Made by a program: the position numbers and the translations under genes | Notes under the pieces: model-generated | Databases searched by the model: none | Seen by the model: the letters and a program-made list of their open reading frames with translations, nothing else | What the model was told of the DNA's origin: nothing | In this document: positions 36,425 to 48,237 of the stretch, in pieces | Layout: each line of letters opens with the position of its first letter | Position numbering within the stretch: position 1 is the first letter of the stretch | Source: Rhodosorus marinus | Taxonomy: Eukaryota; Rhodophyta; Stylonematophyceae; Stylonematales; Stylonemataceae | Direction of reading: 5' to 3' | Assembly: GCA_029953675.1 (NCBI GenBank) | Contig: JAMWBK010000012.1 | Span: 868,001-932,000, forward strand | Length of the DNA: 64,000 bases

Positions 36425-37367
36425 TCACTTTTGGCCATCAGCCACTCCAACCTTTTCTTCTTCGCCAGAGGGAAGAAGCTGGAGTTCCTCATCGGCGGAC
36501 ATTTCAACGTTGGAATCTTCTTCGTTGGTTCTGTAGACCTGGGAGATGTCTTCCGGCGATGAGATCGTGACTCCTAGATCCTGAACGATGCCGTTGTTAA
36601 GGCGGTAAATCCATCCGTGAACGGAGAGCGGCTGGTTCCTTGCCCATGCTGACTGAACTATGGTTGTATGGCAGACGTTCTTCACGGACTCAATAACGTT
36701 CAGCTCGCACAGCAGGTCGAGCTTCTTCTTCTCGGACAGAGGAAACAATTTCTTGTTCAGAACGTTGAAGTGCTTGTGGTGTACATCTCGGACGTGACGA
36801 AGCCAGTTGTCAATCAGTCCGAGCTGCTGATCCTCCAGGGCGGCTGCCACACCACCACACCCATAGTGTCCACATACAATGATGTGCTGAACCTACGCTG
36901 GACCCGAAAGCGTCGGCATCAGAGACTTTTTAAGTCTTTCTGAGATATCGAGAAGCTCTCCATCTCTAATCCGACAACCTACCCCGCTTCTGAAGAGGTG
37001 GTTTCCGAGGGTTGAGTGGGTAGAAGCTCACCTTTAGCATCTGTACGGCATACTGCATGACTGAGAGGCAGTTAAAGTCTGAATGCGCGACGACGTTTGC
37101 GATATTTCGGTGGACGAAGACGGCGCCTGGTGGCAAATCGACGACCTGGTTTGCGGGGACTCTGGAATCCGAGCATCCGATCCAAAGGTACTTTGGCTGC
37201 TGCATTTTCTCCAGGTTGGAAAAAAACTCGGGGTCGGCATTGGTCATCTTCCTCGACCAGTTCGCATTGTTCTGCATCAGCTCGCTCAGAGGATGATCCA
37301 GGCGCGAGTCATTTTTCGGCCGACCAAAAAGCCGCGATCGAAATCCAAACAAACGACGAATAGGCAT
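36425..37367 (-). CDS. beta-class carbonic anhydrase, 2 exons, 267 aa
   Basis: Zinc enzyme that interconverts CO2 and bicarbonate. Exons 37367-37032 and 36892-36425 join in frame over a 139-bp intron. Zinc and catalytic residues are visible: Cys65-x-Asp67-x-Arg69 (GCSDSR), His121 and Cys124 (VCGHYGCGG). Also seen are [14 protein letters not shown] and [13 protein letters not shown]. The C-terminal half keeps the family pattern ([39 protein letters not shown]). Residues 1-20 ([20 protein letters not shown]) are basic and Phe-rich and could target an organelle, but the real start and location are uncertain. An acidic tail of about 35 residues ends the protein. Confidence 0.93.
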
Positions 37368-37709
37368 CCAAAAAATGAGCTACCAAAACCCAAGACAACA
37401 CAGTAAAACCCACGAAACCCCACAAAATACAAACCTATCCCCTTCTCTTAAAGCAAAACCACGTCCAAACACCACCGTCTTCCCAGACAAAAACCTTTGT
37501 CCACATAAAACAGAAACAGGTGATAAAATTTTGCTGTTCAGTTCTCAAAAATTCAGCTCTCAAAGGCCTCAACGTATCCGTCTCCAAGCTCCGTTCGAAG
37601 CGGTCATTTCCCTCCTGCCCACCACCGCGTTGCTACTCTTTCCAATCCAAAACGTCATCGCCCACTTGGCAACTACTTTTTTTTTTTGCAATCGATTTTT
37701 GGTGTTATT

Positions 37710-38340
37710 GTATCCTAGATGATTCCCATCATTTCTCATTCGATAGAAAGTGTTTCAGACTTGAGTGGTTGGAAGCGTTTAAGTGGGCTAGACGCTGTTC
37801 CCGACTAGACGATGCAGCAGTTGCGGACCTTTTTACCTGCTTTTCTACCTTTCCTAGCGTTTGTTCTGCCTCGTACACTTCGTCAGGAAAAGTTTTGCCC
37901 TCGTCTGGTGGTACTAATACTGATCCCACTGCTTTCAGACCGGAAGCTCAGGCATAGCGTTTCAGTTTCCGTGCTATCGACCGTGAACTGTTCCAGGAGC
38001 GATACCTTTAGCTTACCAACCCAGTCAACTGCTCTGCGGCAAGTCGCAATGCAAGCCCTTTCTATGGCCTGGTTTTAGCCGTATTCTAGATTATTTCTTT
38101 CAGATCTCATTCGTTGGGATGGTGTTTCAGTTTTGAGATTGGATGATGGGGAGGGCTTGTGGCTCGAAGCAGTCTCCACCTGCCTCTTGACTAGACGATG
38201 CGGGATTTCAGACCTCTACCCTGCTCTGGAAGCCAACCGCTTCCAACCATGTATCGATGGGTGTTATCTTATTCTAGATTGTTTCGACCCGATCTCATTT
38301 GTCTGAATGTGTTTCAGACTTGACGTCTGGGGGGATGGAC
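37710..38340. repeat. three degenerate copies of a unit with tctagatt...gtgtttcag
   Basis: Copies begin near 37711 (tcctagatgattcc), 38076 (tctagattatttctttcag) and 38270 (tctagattgtttcgacccg). Each goes on with tctcattcg/tctcatttg, a gtgtttcag block and a gactagacgatgc block in two of them. Spacing is uneven (about 365 and 195 bp). It occupies the promoter side of the carbonic anhydrase gene and shows no coding sense. Confidence 0.55.
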
Positions 38341-39159
38341 TGCAAGCTGGAGATGGCCCTGAGGTTCCCTCTCCTTCTCGAAAAGAAAGATGCAGCATTC
38401 CAGGCCTTCCCGACCCCATGCCAGTATGGCACCATACGCCAGTAAAGTCTTCGGAAATCTTTTCCCGCGGACGCAATCCGTGACAGAGGGGGGCTCTGCG
38501 GCGGTTGAAGATCTTCGACTACAGACGCACATAGTGACAATAAGAACCTAGAATACACGTGAATCACGCGCAAACGCTCCATCGACGTCGTCACAGTCCC
38601 CCTCCTCCCCCCCCCGTTCCCAAGACTTTCTAGGACGTGCGTTTACCAATGTCCAATTTTATACCCAAGCATGTCCTACATCTCACCCGACGTTGACCCA
38701 AAATCCTAGATCTTATTTCAAATATTCAAACATAGCCTATATCAGGGGGTTAGTACTGCGTGCTAATTCCGAGCGCGGCTACACGGACGTACTATTTTTA
38801 AGATTAACATCTATTTTCTTTTATGTAATTCATATTATCATGTCCTAAAACTTAATTTCAAGGATATTTAAGTCATTTTTGTCATTGTTTTGGTTTATCG
38901 TGGTAAAAGGTGGGGTTGGAAGATTTGGTTTTGGTGTGGCTTGGGGAGGGTGCGAATGGATAGGAAAAAAAGCCAAACCATTGATTTTGATAGTGTCTGG
39001 AGGGATTTTGGGTTTCTCGGGCTGTGGCGATAGTACTTGAACGCGCTCTTATGGAGGTGTTTATGTTTGGAATTGGGTAGCAATAGCATTAGGGTGTGGT
39101 TAAGGAGGGAAGCCATTTTTGCGGGATTTTTGTGGTCTTTGCTTTTTGGTGGGTTTGGG
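38341..39159. other. intergenic, partly AT-rich
   Basis: No gene-like frame. 38690-38900 is AT-rich. The right end should hold the promoter of the gene at 39160. Confidence 0.4.
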
Positions 39160-40752
39160 ATGGGACGGATGGGATTTGTTTGTGGATTGGGTGGCGGAGG
39201 GAAGGAATGGAGGGGAAGATGTGCGAGTTCGGGGAGGCGGAGGGCGGGAGGATGGGTGAGAATGGATGCCGGAGTTGGGAACGGGGATGATGGAATGTAT
39301 GATTTGCGGCGAGCTTTTGGGGCGTTGTCAGATGAGACCAAGGTTGGTGCGGTGATTGAGGCATTGTGCAGTGAAGGCAAGGTTGCGGAGTCTGTACAGG
39401 CGTTGGAACAGGTTTATGGAACTGGAAGGGCCAAGGTTCCGAACAAGACCAAGACGGTACGTCTTGCCCACAGTCATCAGCCTTTCGAGAGCTCCACAAA
39501 CGCTTAGAGGTACGGCTCTTTGCCGTTTATGCGAACAGGTCATGATCGATGCAGCTGTGACCTCCGGTGATACCTCCAACATCAGTCTCGTCATGACAGC
39601 TCTTGCCCCCACCCTTAACGGCTATGGCGTATCCACTTGTGCCTACAAACCCGAAGCCTCAAAGATGGAGATCCCAGACCAACAGAGACAGAGCGCCGTC
39701 CTCTACGCCACGACATTTCTCAGCGTAAACATCGTCAGTATTGGTCTTGAGGTACAGCGATATCCCCGGTCAACTCATCGAGATCCCTTTCTTTATGATC
39801 TGATCGATTACTACTTACTTCCGCATAGCTCGTGGACGTGACTACGGGCGTCGATACCGATATCCCAGGCGAACTCTTCCTCCTCGAAGTGCTTTTCCTC
39901 TTCGCTGATGTGTTCCTTTGGAGACGAGATGCGATAAAGAAGGTCATGGACGGACTTCAGAGGATCTTCGAGAAGGATAATATCAGAAAATGTCGAGTCG
40001 AAGCCTCCTCCTTCGTCGCCGCTTACCTTCTTGGTGTCCCTCTTCTTTGTTATCGACCATCAAGAGAATCGGTAAGTCCTGAATCCATCCAAGCTTGCAG
40101 ATCAAGACTCGGCCTAGCGAAGCCTAGTTCACCTTCGTCCTTGTGGCTTTCCAGATGGCCCTCATCGAAGCTAAAGACAATCTCGACAAGCTCCTAGTCT
40201 GGGCGATGGCGGGTCCAGCGAGCGAAGTACAGATCGATGGAAAACTTATCGAAACAGACGAAACCGTCGCTTTGAACCTTTTGAAGTCGCTCCCAACTTC
40301 CATGAGGCGGGGTCTAGGTAAGCATGCTGACTGAGAATCGCTGGATCTATCCATTGGAGATAGAGTGATGGGAATCGCCCACTATCTCCACCCACCATCT
40401 CCACCGGAAACAGGGTGAAGGGAGTTTTCTCACCATCTCCACTGGAGATAGCGAACAGTTCTTTCCGCACAACGTCGCTACCCGCTTCAGATCTTCTTCG
40501 TCAATGTCGGGAACGTCTCTTCTCCTGTCTTCTAACCCGTCCGCTGGTTTACGAATAGGACTAACCGGAGAGGAGGAGGCGCTGAACAGAGTTCGATGGG
40601 CACTAGCAGAGGCATCGAAACTGCTTCAATTCCATTCTGGTTTACTCGCCGAGGTGGAGAGACGGATGCTTGCTGGAGCTTCTGTTGGGGAGTGCGTCCA
40701 GTTCGTTGAGCAGTTGGCAAGTGGTACTCCGCCTTCCCCCGCACGAGCCTGA
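39160..40752 (+). CDS. conserved-looking protein of unknown function, probably plastid, 406 aa
   Basis: Five exons give one frame: 39160-39456, 39539-39751, 39829-40071, 40155-40317 and 40448-40752, all with GT-AG borders. I chose the ATG at 39160. The first 35 residues (MGRMGFVCGLGGGG..., Arg/Gly/Ser-rich, no acids until later) resemble a transit peptide. The middle has a hydrophobic stretch ELFLLEVLFLFADVFLW and a block RDAIKKVMDGLQRIFEKDNI followed by EASSFVAAYLLGVPLLCY. The C-terminal exon is helical (EEEALNRVRWALAEASKLLQ). I do not recognise the family. The acceptor of the last exon lies within one of the intronic palindromes, so that border is the least certain. Another acceptor at the end of ...cgcttcag would give a shorter C-terminus. 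Confidence 0.6.
40346..40451. repeat. three copies of the ccatctcc/ggagatgg palindrome in one intron
   Basis: ccattggagatagagtgatg, ccatctccaccggaaacagg and caccatctccactggagata follow each other within intron 4 of the gene at 39160. They match the elements in the ethanolamine kinase introns. The third overlaps the proposed 3' splice site. Confidence 0.55.
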
Positions 40753-41711
40753 ACCCAGTAGCGGAAGGGTGTGAACTCTGGTCGGCTCCCCCAGAATGGA
40801 CTCCGGTCTTGACAAAGGTGTCTTGATCACTTGCGACAGATGAGGATAGGATCTTTCTCGCGTATAGGAGGAGCAGGCGGGAAGTTGGTTTTTCGGTTTT
40901 GGAATGTACAAAGACATCGATCAAGAAGAAAGACAAGGGTGTCTTTCGGAACCAAAGACTACCTGAGCCGTGTTGATGATTCGATGGACTTTGTCGATCT
41001 TAACAGCCACGCGAAGTGGCAGTGATGAATTTGTATAGGATGAGTCAGCACGCTCTCAGTGCAGAGCTAGCTAGGCTCCTTTTCGTAGCAAAAATAGAAG
41101 GTAGGTAGTTCAGTAGGTATTTTAGTATTAGGCCACTCTTCCCCCCTGTTTGCCTCGTCGTCGTTTGTGTCCGGCGACGAGGTTTGCTTTCGCGTTCGGC
41201 ACTTTTCTTTGTAAATAGACGTTTTTCATACCATGTTCACTGTCTTCGCCGCACCGGGCTGAAGTGAGTGTCGATGTAGGGCGATTCGAAACAGCTCCAT
41301 CTTGCGCCAGGCCTTTAGGCCCTTCCCATCGATACTCGTGGTATTCTTCTTCTTCTTCTTCTTGGAATTCACCCACATGCGGCACGTGCGCGAGTTAACG
41401 GTGCCTGATGACCCCTGTGCCAGTTGGGTGGGCACCTCCGAGTGTCGCCGTTAAGAAACGGAAAATCTATACCTCCCCCCCCTTGAAGGGACTGGGGAAT
41501 CAGATAGAGCTTTCCCTTCTTCTTCAAGTTGTTTCACTTTTCTAGTTTGTAAATAGAAGGCTTTTCTAGTTTAATCGCTTTTCACATCTCCTCAGTGGCC
41601 TCGTCTTCATCATCAGGGATTCACCAAGGCATGTCACGTATGGGAGTTGACGATGCCTGACGGCTAAGGGCGTGCATCGGGCGTGTATGTGTGTATGAGT
41701 GTGGATGCCGT
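40753..41711. other. intergenic with (TTC)n and a diverged repeat pair
   Basis: (TTC)6 at about 41345-41362. Two diverged copies of a tttgtaaatagaag... ggaattcaccca ... gttgacg/gttaacg gtgcctga module lie at about 41210-41415 and 41545-41670. No gene recognised. Confidence 0.45.
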
Positions 41712-42461
41712 TTAGATGACCATATTGTCCAAGTCATCTTCATCTTCATGCAGCTCCTTGTTCTCAAAGTTGGAGCGAATCGTTTCTCCTAGACCGTCCC
41801 ATTCGCCGCCTTGTACCGGCAGCTGCTGTAAGCTGCTGTCGTTCTGCGATAGGTTTTCGCAGGAGATTCGGAGAACATGTTCAGCGCCCAGCTGTACCGG
41901 TACTGGTCGTCTCGGAGAGTGCTTTTGTGTAAGCCTACCTCGACGATAGATTCTGCCCTGAAAACAGCACAGAGCTGTGAAGGTTTGAAGCACCCCGCTT
42001 GGATGAGAACTAGCTGCGGAACGTGGATAATCTTGTAGAGCGGATCTTCGAGGTACCGGTCGAAGCCCGTCGGTACACCGCGTGGGGTGGCCTCCGTCCA
42101 GCTCCGGGGTTTGAACAGAACTCCAGTAAATTTGGGGTTCACAGAGTTCGTGGACAAGGCGATTTTGTTGAGATACTCCTCATCTAAGACAGCACACGAC
42201 AGGCCGTATCAGAACCCCCGTTACTACCAAAGCTCTCTCTTTAAAAACCAAAATTGCGTAGCTCAACATACCGTTCAACTGGCTCGCTATTCCCTCTCGA
42301 ACCTCATCAGCGAGCTCGAATGAAGAATCCACCGGCGCCGGCGTCTCAATCGAGTTGAAAACCCGACATCGGTACGAGGCAGATCGACCGCGACAGGTCG
42401 AAGCCTGCTCACGTCCAGACTTCAACGAAGAGCTACCGACTCCAATCACAAATCCAAACAT
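41712..42461 (-). CDS. unknown protein with plastid-like N-terminus, 3 exons, 204 aa
   Basis: Exons 42461-42272, 42183-41939 and 41891-41712 give one clean frame. Introns are 88 and only 47 bp, with donors GTATGT and GTAGGC and normal AG acceptors. The N-terminus MFGFVIGVGSSSLKSGRE... is Ser/Arg-rich with Phe at positions 2 and 4, like a plastid transit peptide. The body contains NPKFTGVLFKPRSW, VPTGFDRYLEDPLYKIIHVP and LCAVFRAESIVELGAEHVLR. The tail is very acidic (HEDEDDLDNMVI). I do not recognise a family. The good splice sites and the compositional order of the protein make it likely to be real. Confidence 0.6.
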
Positions 42462-43654
42462 GGTTTCACAGCTACTCTTTTACAAGAAGCAAAAGCCTGA
42501 TAAGAAAAAGTTTGTTATCCTCGACGTAAACACAACGAGAAGACCTCCCTGGAGCGCCACCCGGACAGGATCGCGGAGATATCACGATTGATTTTTACGG
42601 CTCTCCGGACGACGGGTGGAAGGGATTGTGGGTCTGGTTTTGGCTTGCAAGGAAACCACATCACTGTTGTATCTGGTTGTAAAGGATATGACCTAGAATT
42701 GGTTTTCATGGGCGAGCTCTGCGCGATTTGGGCTTGGGTTTCCTTTGGAACCCGACCGAATGGAATGCGTGTCAATTGATCGTCCGGGTGAGACAGGAAG
42801 AAGGAGGGTTTGGAGATGAGCGTCAGGTTGCGGTTTTCAGGCAGAAAATACCAGCTTGGTTAAAAGAAAACGGCTATCCCAAAGGAGCCTTTAAAGCACA
42901 GCAAAATAACAGCTAGAAGGCTTGCCCGCAGGCCATCGAAACCACCGCCAGCTGGGACGGAGACAAGCGATTGATATACGCCTCTCTCTCGGAACGACGA
43001 TGGACGTTCGAGGATAAGCGCCAGCTTGTAGCTTTTAGGTAGACCACACCAGATTGGTGAAAAGAAAAGCTATCCTCCCATGAAGCTTGTTAACCAAAAC
43101 GAAACAACAGCTTGAAGGCTTCCCATAATGGCATCAAATACCCTAATTGATCGCTGGAGATGTCTGGATTGATGAATTGCTCTAGAAGAGCGACTGCTGG
43201 AGGTCCGAAGCGTGGGGATGAGCCTCAAGTTATGATTTTCAGGGAGGACACACCGGCTTGGCCAAAGCCGGCCAAGATCGCCTCGTGTGAAGCGACTGAA
43301 AGGCGGAAGTTTTCTGGATCTAAGCCGGGTTGTGCTTTAGGGCAACAACGAGAGTCGCTTATTCAAACCGGCAGAGTTGATTGGCCGTAAAGCGATGCGC
43401 TCCCTTGTCATGTAAAATCCTGTCCTCAGTTTGCAACAATCCTTCTGACTCAACGAAACTTCTTACTTCTTATTCAAAGTCGGATCAACAAGCACAAATG
43501 GGAAAGAAACAGGCGATTAACTTTCAGAGGATGGACGACATCATTTGCACTTTTTATAATTTTTTACACTCGTAACTTTTTTTTTGTGGTACCCCTACAA
43601 ATGGGAGTGCTGTCTGCCCCCCACGCCTGCACAACGTCGCGGTGGGTACCTCTG
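42462..43654. other. intergenic with a degenerate triple repeat
   Basis: Mostly covered by the repeats described at 42790-43290. The frame at 43381-43575 (64 aa) is not recognisable. Confidence 0.4.
42790..43290. repeat. three degenerate copies of a roughly 200-bp unit
   Basis: Landmarks in each copy: gatgagcgtcaggttgcggt (42817), gataagcgccagcttgtagc (43014), gatgagcctcaagttatgat (43216), each followed by ttcaggcag / tttaggtag / ttcagggag, ccagcttggttaaa / ccagattggtgaaa / ccggcttggccaaa and, in the first two, aaca-gct-gaaggctt. Spacing is about 200 bp. Confidence 0.65.
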
Positions 43655-43972
43655 GTTCAATGCGCCGACTGAAGGAGTCTCAGTACGCTGAGGTGATGAC
43701 TCAGCCAACCTCCTGTAACTCGGGGATCGTCTCATCGGTTTGCACCACTGGTCATCGAGTCCTTTGTTGTTTTAGACAGTGCTGCTTTTCGCTGGCTCCG
43801 TGATTTTCTGCTATAATGCCCCTGGCCGTCTTGACAGCCTCCTCACGGAGCCGTCTCTGAATCTCTGGCATGCGAACGCTGACTTTTTGTCGTTGGACGC
43901 GCCGCGTCATCAGCGTCTCCCTTTCCGCTCCTCAGGATAGTAGTTAGGCTTTGAATAAATGGATGATGATTG
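43655..43972 (+). mobile_element. diverged family A copy (RLE 3' end)
   Basis: Starts with MRRLKESQYAEVMTQ, matching MRQVKDSQYAAAM of the intact family A RLE. It continues through a frameshifted copy of the following region and ends gaataaatggatgatgatt, a variant of the family A tail. The most diverged family A copy in the window. Confidence 0.75.
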
Positions 43973-44158
43973 ATAGGCGGGTAGGTTCTCGTTGGCTTAA
44001 TGCTCTCTTTCGTAGCGACCCAGGGCGCCTCGATAGCCTCCTCACGGAGCTGTCCTTGAAACTCTGTCGTTCAAACGCCGCTGTCTTGCTGGACGCGCGT
44101 CATCAGCGTCTTGTTTCTAGCTTTTCAGGATAGTTAGGCTCTGAATACACTGATCATC
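43973..44158 (+). mobile_element. family A 3' fragment, directly behind another copy
   Basis: Reads VGSRWLNALFRSDPGRLDSL then LLTELSLKLCRSNAA...HQRLVSSFSG-stop and ends ctgaatacactgatcatcac. It lies head-to-tail directly behind the copy ending at 43972. The join is in the gatgatgattgat tail. Confidence 0.8.
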
Positions 44159-45562
44159 ACCACAGATTCCGGTCGTAGATATGCCGCCGCGAATGCTATG
44201 CAATTGGAGAAGGAGTTCGAGAGGACAGAGGCGCTTACCAACGCCGAGTCTTTGCAGTTTGCGCGTAGCTAGTGGTTTGCCTGATTGGTTCTAAGGGTCT
44301 ACGGTTTCCTCTTGTTTTCCCGCCTCTCCACGATTGGTCGATGGTCCCAAGGCAAGTGAATAAAAATAAATTATATACGAAAAACAATTACAATTTTTAA
44401 CCAATAATATATTCACACGCGTCGTTATTTTGACTGTTCTGTTCTCCGCTATTTTCAATTATTTTTGACAACATTCCCCCACCTTCGCAGCAAACAAATG
44501 GTAAATGGCCATTTAGTTTCCATTATTCAGTTGAATGCTCACAATGCCCCCTCCCCTCCAGGGGTTAGGTAAGTCGCCACGTTAGCCAGACCATTTCCTC
44601 AATCGGGGTAATCTAGAGCCCCTTCTTTGTAATGCACACCATAACCCCCCGTTCAAAAGCTACGTTCGATTGAAGTATTTATGGGATTAAGTTACTGATT
44701 ATCGATAAATGGCATAGACAGCTTTGGGAATATGAGGGGTAGGGGATAAGAGGTTGGTACCCCCCAAAAATGGACATTATTTCACCAGGAAGGGCGCAAA
44801 AACTATATAAGCTTCATCATATAGAGACTGAAAATATAGTCTATTACAACGTAAGTATTTAATTAAAATTCTGTTAAATCATGTTTTGTGTAGAACAGAC
44901 TGAATTTTTTTGGATGACGCTTAGACGTGAAAAAGTATCAGTTGTCAATTTCCTATATGACGGATAAACTGTCCATGCGATGATAATGTTCAGTATAAGA
45001 GTTACTGAAAAGAGATTGAGTACGAAGGCTATATGCGCATAAACAGACATTTATAGCCTATAAGTGAACATATTGACTGAATATTCTGATAACTGTTAAC
45101 TTGATTATTTCGGGTGAAGGTTGTAAATATACGTCTGGCCGACGCTTAGGAATGAATGGGGTGTAGGGGATGTAAAGGTTGGTAAACCTTTGGCGGATCT
45201 GGAGAGAGAGGAATGACTTGAGCAAGATGTTTCGTATCGTTCAGGGAAAGGAAAGTTATTAAAAAGCGAATCGATCGCTGAAGACTGTTTTTGTCAAGTG
45301 GATTGATCTAGACCTCAAGCCGAAGCGTTTGGGTAGAGGTGTTGCAAAGCGAAGGAGGAGGCAGACTTGATTGATTTTGGAGAGGATCGGAGGGTTAAAT
45401 GCTTATGCGACGGTTTGGACGGGATCTTTGAAGATTTTTCTTTTATGATAGGACTGTATTTTACGCGATTTTCGGGGTTTGGCGTTTAGATTTGGCAAAT
45501 TATAGTGCTGCGGAGGGTGGCGCCGCTGTGTTCTAGTTGGGAACGGGCTCCGGTGTTTCGAA
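44159..45562. other. AT-rich intergenic
   Basis: 44160-44270 encodes a short helical frame (MQLEKEFERTEALTNAESLQ) that I cannot place. 44330-45150 is AT-rich and empty. The right end is the RHEB promoter side. Confidence 0.4.
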
Positions 45563-46527
45563 ATGGAGAACCGAAGGACTTTGGCCGTTTTAGGAGCGCG
45601 TGGAGTGGGTGAGTCACTTCACTCAGAGAGTAACCAGAACGTGGAGATTGTATTTCTTTCGCGCTGATCACGGAACCGCGCTTTTTCTCCATCAACCCCA
45701 CAATCCAGGAAAGTCATCGGTCGTCGAGAGATTCTGCTACAACCGTTTCTATGACAACTACAACCCGACTATTATGGTAAACGCTGCCATCTGCTACCAC
45801 GCTACCACCACACCCATCAAGGGCAGCACTGGCACGCAACCAGGCATCTGATCCGATCCAACTGCGCGCGTGTCTTCTTCCCATTCTTTCTACAGGCAAT
45901 GGAGCACGTAACTCTGAAGATTGACGGCAAACAGTATCAATGTGACATTATGGATCCAGTGAGCCATTTCATTCAGTTCACCTAGCATTTGTCTCTTTCC
46001 CGACGCTCTCGAGGTTGCCACCCTCTGGCCGGCTCAGATTTGTCCAACCCCGCGATTTTTAGCTGGCGGTCTCGTGCTTGCATCTCTACCCTACGCTTCT
46101 GACGCTTGCTAAACCTCCTCCTCAACTTGGCTGGATTCGTTGGTGTTAGGCCGGACAGGATGATTTCTCGACTCTTGGGCCGAACGTAACGATTGGAGTT
46201 CATGGATACATTCTGGTGTTCTCTGTGAGGGAGAGGGGATCATTTGAGATGCTTCCAGGCTTGAACAGTAATCTTCTGGTAGCCTTGAGTGGTCAGAAGG
46301 TACCGACGCTTCTGGTTGGGAACCAGAGCGACTGCGGTACTAATGAAAGGCAGGTGTCGGTGGAGGAGGGAAAGCAACTTGGAAAGGAATTGAAGATTAA
46401 CTATGTAGAGTGCTCGGCGAAGAGCGGAGAAGGTGTGAAGGAGGTTTTCGTCACCCTCCTCAGGGATGTGAACCGTACAATTGCTGACGAAGTCGTCGAT
46501 GAAGGATTCAAGTGCAGTATCAGCTGA
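45563..46527 (+). CDS. RHEB: RHEB-like small GTPase, 4 exons, 184 aa
   Basis: Ras-superfamily switch that activates TORC1 on lysosome/endomembranes. Exons 45563-45608, 45709-45776, 45896-45958 and 46150-46527 join in frame and give 184 aa, the usual RHEB length. Motifs: P-loop GARGVGKSS (11-19) with the RHEB-typical Arg at the third position (Arg13), effector region NYNPTI (32-37), G3 motif DPAGQ (58-62, where Ras proteins have DTAGQ), HGYILVFSV, G4 NQSD, G5 ECSAK, and a C-terminal CSIS box for prenylation. The EEGKQLGKEL block is also RHEB-like. The Thr-to-Pro change next to the catalytic Gly-Gln is unusual. It is flanked on the right by retroelement debris. Confidence 0.88.
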
Positions 46528-47444
46528 AGCATTAGAAACGACAATTGCGCATCCCGCAGTCGTTGTTGGCCGAGAGTTTGGTCAAGGGCGTCTTGTCGTG
46601 CAGATGGGATGCGAGGCGTTGTGTTCTGCGCCAGGGAGACAAGAGAATCTTGGTCGTTTCTAGAGAAACCGGACTTCTCTCGCCGGCAGTACGATTGCGT
46701 GTGTGTACTAGAGAAAGAACGTATGGATCGGGACACCTGGCTTACCTGTTGACAACCAATTTTTTTTTTTTTTCGTAACGTAATCAGATCCACTCCGAGC
46801 ATAACTTGACTCACCCCCCAACTCCTAATAAAAGCCCAATAAGCAAGCTCGAGGAGACAATGGTAGGGTTTTCATACGAAAACGCTCCTATGCTGCTAAA
46901 ATAAGATCGGTTTCCCCCAACGTCTTGACACAGTCGGTATCTGATGATCACTACATATTCTGACGCACCTCAGTCCATGAATTGTATGGTTCAACTAGTG
47001 ACCTCCTCACCGCGCGCTGTACTTCGCCATCCGTCTTCGGTGGTTTAGTGCTATCAGAGTAATTAGCCTCTGTCAAATACACTTGTCTTGTACTTCGCTC
47101 AGCTGATCCGTTGTTCTCGGTATCTTGCACCCTGCAGTCGTAAATGAGGTGGCCTGGCTGGTTGCAGGATAGGCGAGCTCTTTCTTTCCTGCAGCCTCCG
47201 TAGTCGCGGCCCCAGCCGCCTTTGCAGGCGAAGAGGGTTTTATCCCGATGGCCTCCGAACTATATGGAAGACTTGCAGCGTCAGACGTGCAAAGGCTCAC
47301 GAGGCATCTAGGCTCTGACCCTACCGTCCTCAGCAAAGGTCTTGCCGCGATAAACCGCACCTTGTGGAGAGGCATCTCTTGGGTCGCACATCGTAGCTAG
47401 GAGAGTACCGGTAGTTTTTGGTAGTTCCAGTTCCACCATTCTGT
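46528..47444. other. intergenic, no recognised gene
   Basis: A minus-strand frame at 47073-47375 (100 aa) is alanine/serine/threonine-rich without a domain. T15 run at about 46760. Probably decayed repeat DNA. Confidence 0.4.
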
Positions 47445-47672
47445 TTATTCAGAGCCAAGCTACCATGAGAAGCGAGAAACAAGCTGATGACGCATGTCCA
47501 ACAATAAAGCAGTGTTGGAACTCCACAGAGATGAAGTAGTTAGTGTTAGCTGATGAGTTGTCACACGCTGTGACTCCCCTTTCCTTCTCGTACGACACCC
47601 AACTGGGGTCGTTAGTTTTCCAGTGAACCAGAGCAGGCTCAAAGAAGCGTACATGCGGGAACGGAACATCAT
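47445..47672 (-). mobile_element. family A 3' end, minus orientation
   Basis: Begins tgtttattcagagccaagct (reverse of the tail) and reads back into SSNTALLLDMRHQ.LVSRFSW, the C-terminus of the RLE frame. Beyond about 47525 the sequence departs from other copies. Confidence 0.7.
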
Positions 47673-47915
47673 GAATGAATTTGTTTAATCGGAGACTGGA
47701 AGAAAAAACCCCGAGGGGAAAAACGCGCGCCTACGACATCAAAGCAGGGTGCATATGCCACACCACTATACTTAAACGGGTAAACAACGACGGTAAGGGC
47801 GTTCGCGGACAATTCCCGAAGCCAACGAGAACCAACGGAATCCATAAACCCAACCCCCACAACCGAGCACCCCAAGCGCGTATCTAATATAAGAGAAGAC
47901 TTTTCAGAATTCACG
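47673..47915 (-). mobile_element. type B tail copy of the RLE element
   Basis: The minus frame reads DSVGSRWLRELSANALTV... and ends in FSPRGFFFQSPIK, with DNA tail ...cgattaaacaaattcattca instead of the family A tail. The same type recurs at 59950-60180. The VGSRWLR start shows kinship with family A. Confidence 0.65.
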
Positions 47916-48237
47916 TGGAGGGGAGAAGACCCAGACCAAACTTCCAGAGGGTGGAAGACATCATCCTCCGATTACTATCAGTCGATATAAATATTGAGGA
48001 AGAAGAGGTGGCGATTGAAGCTGCTGTCGGAACAGTTTGAAACAGTCAGAGTAACCAGCTTGGGTAGGAAGTATTCTCGTTCGCCAGACTACGAAGCGAT
48101 TAAAGAATACACGCGCAGATAACAAATGCTCTGAATACGCAGTCGATGATAACAAGTGCTTAACCACAACGCAATGATTGCAGCCGGCAAGGCCAAGAAA
48201 ACCAGAAACAATTGCATTAAAAAAAGGGCAACAGCCA

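Noticed and set aside
46401-46814. 137-aa minus frame over the RHEB last exon
   Set aside because: Antisense shadow of a clearly conserved GTPase exon.
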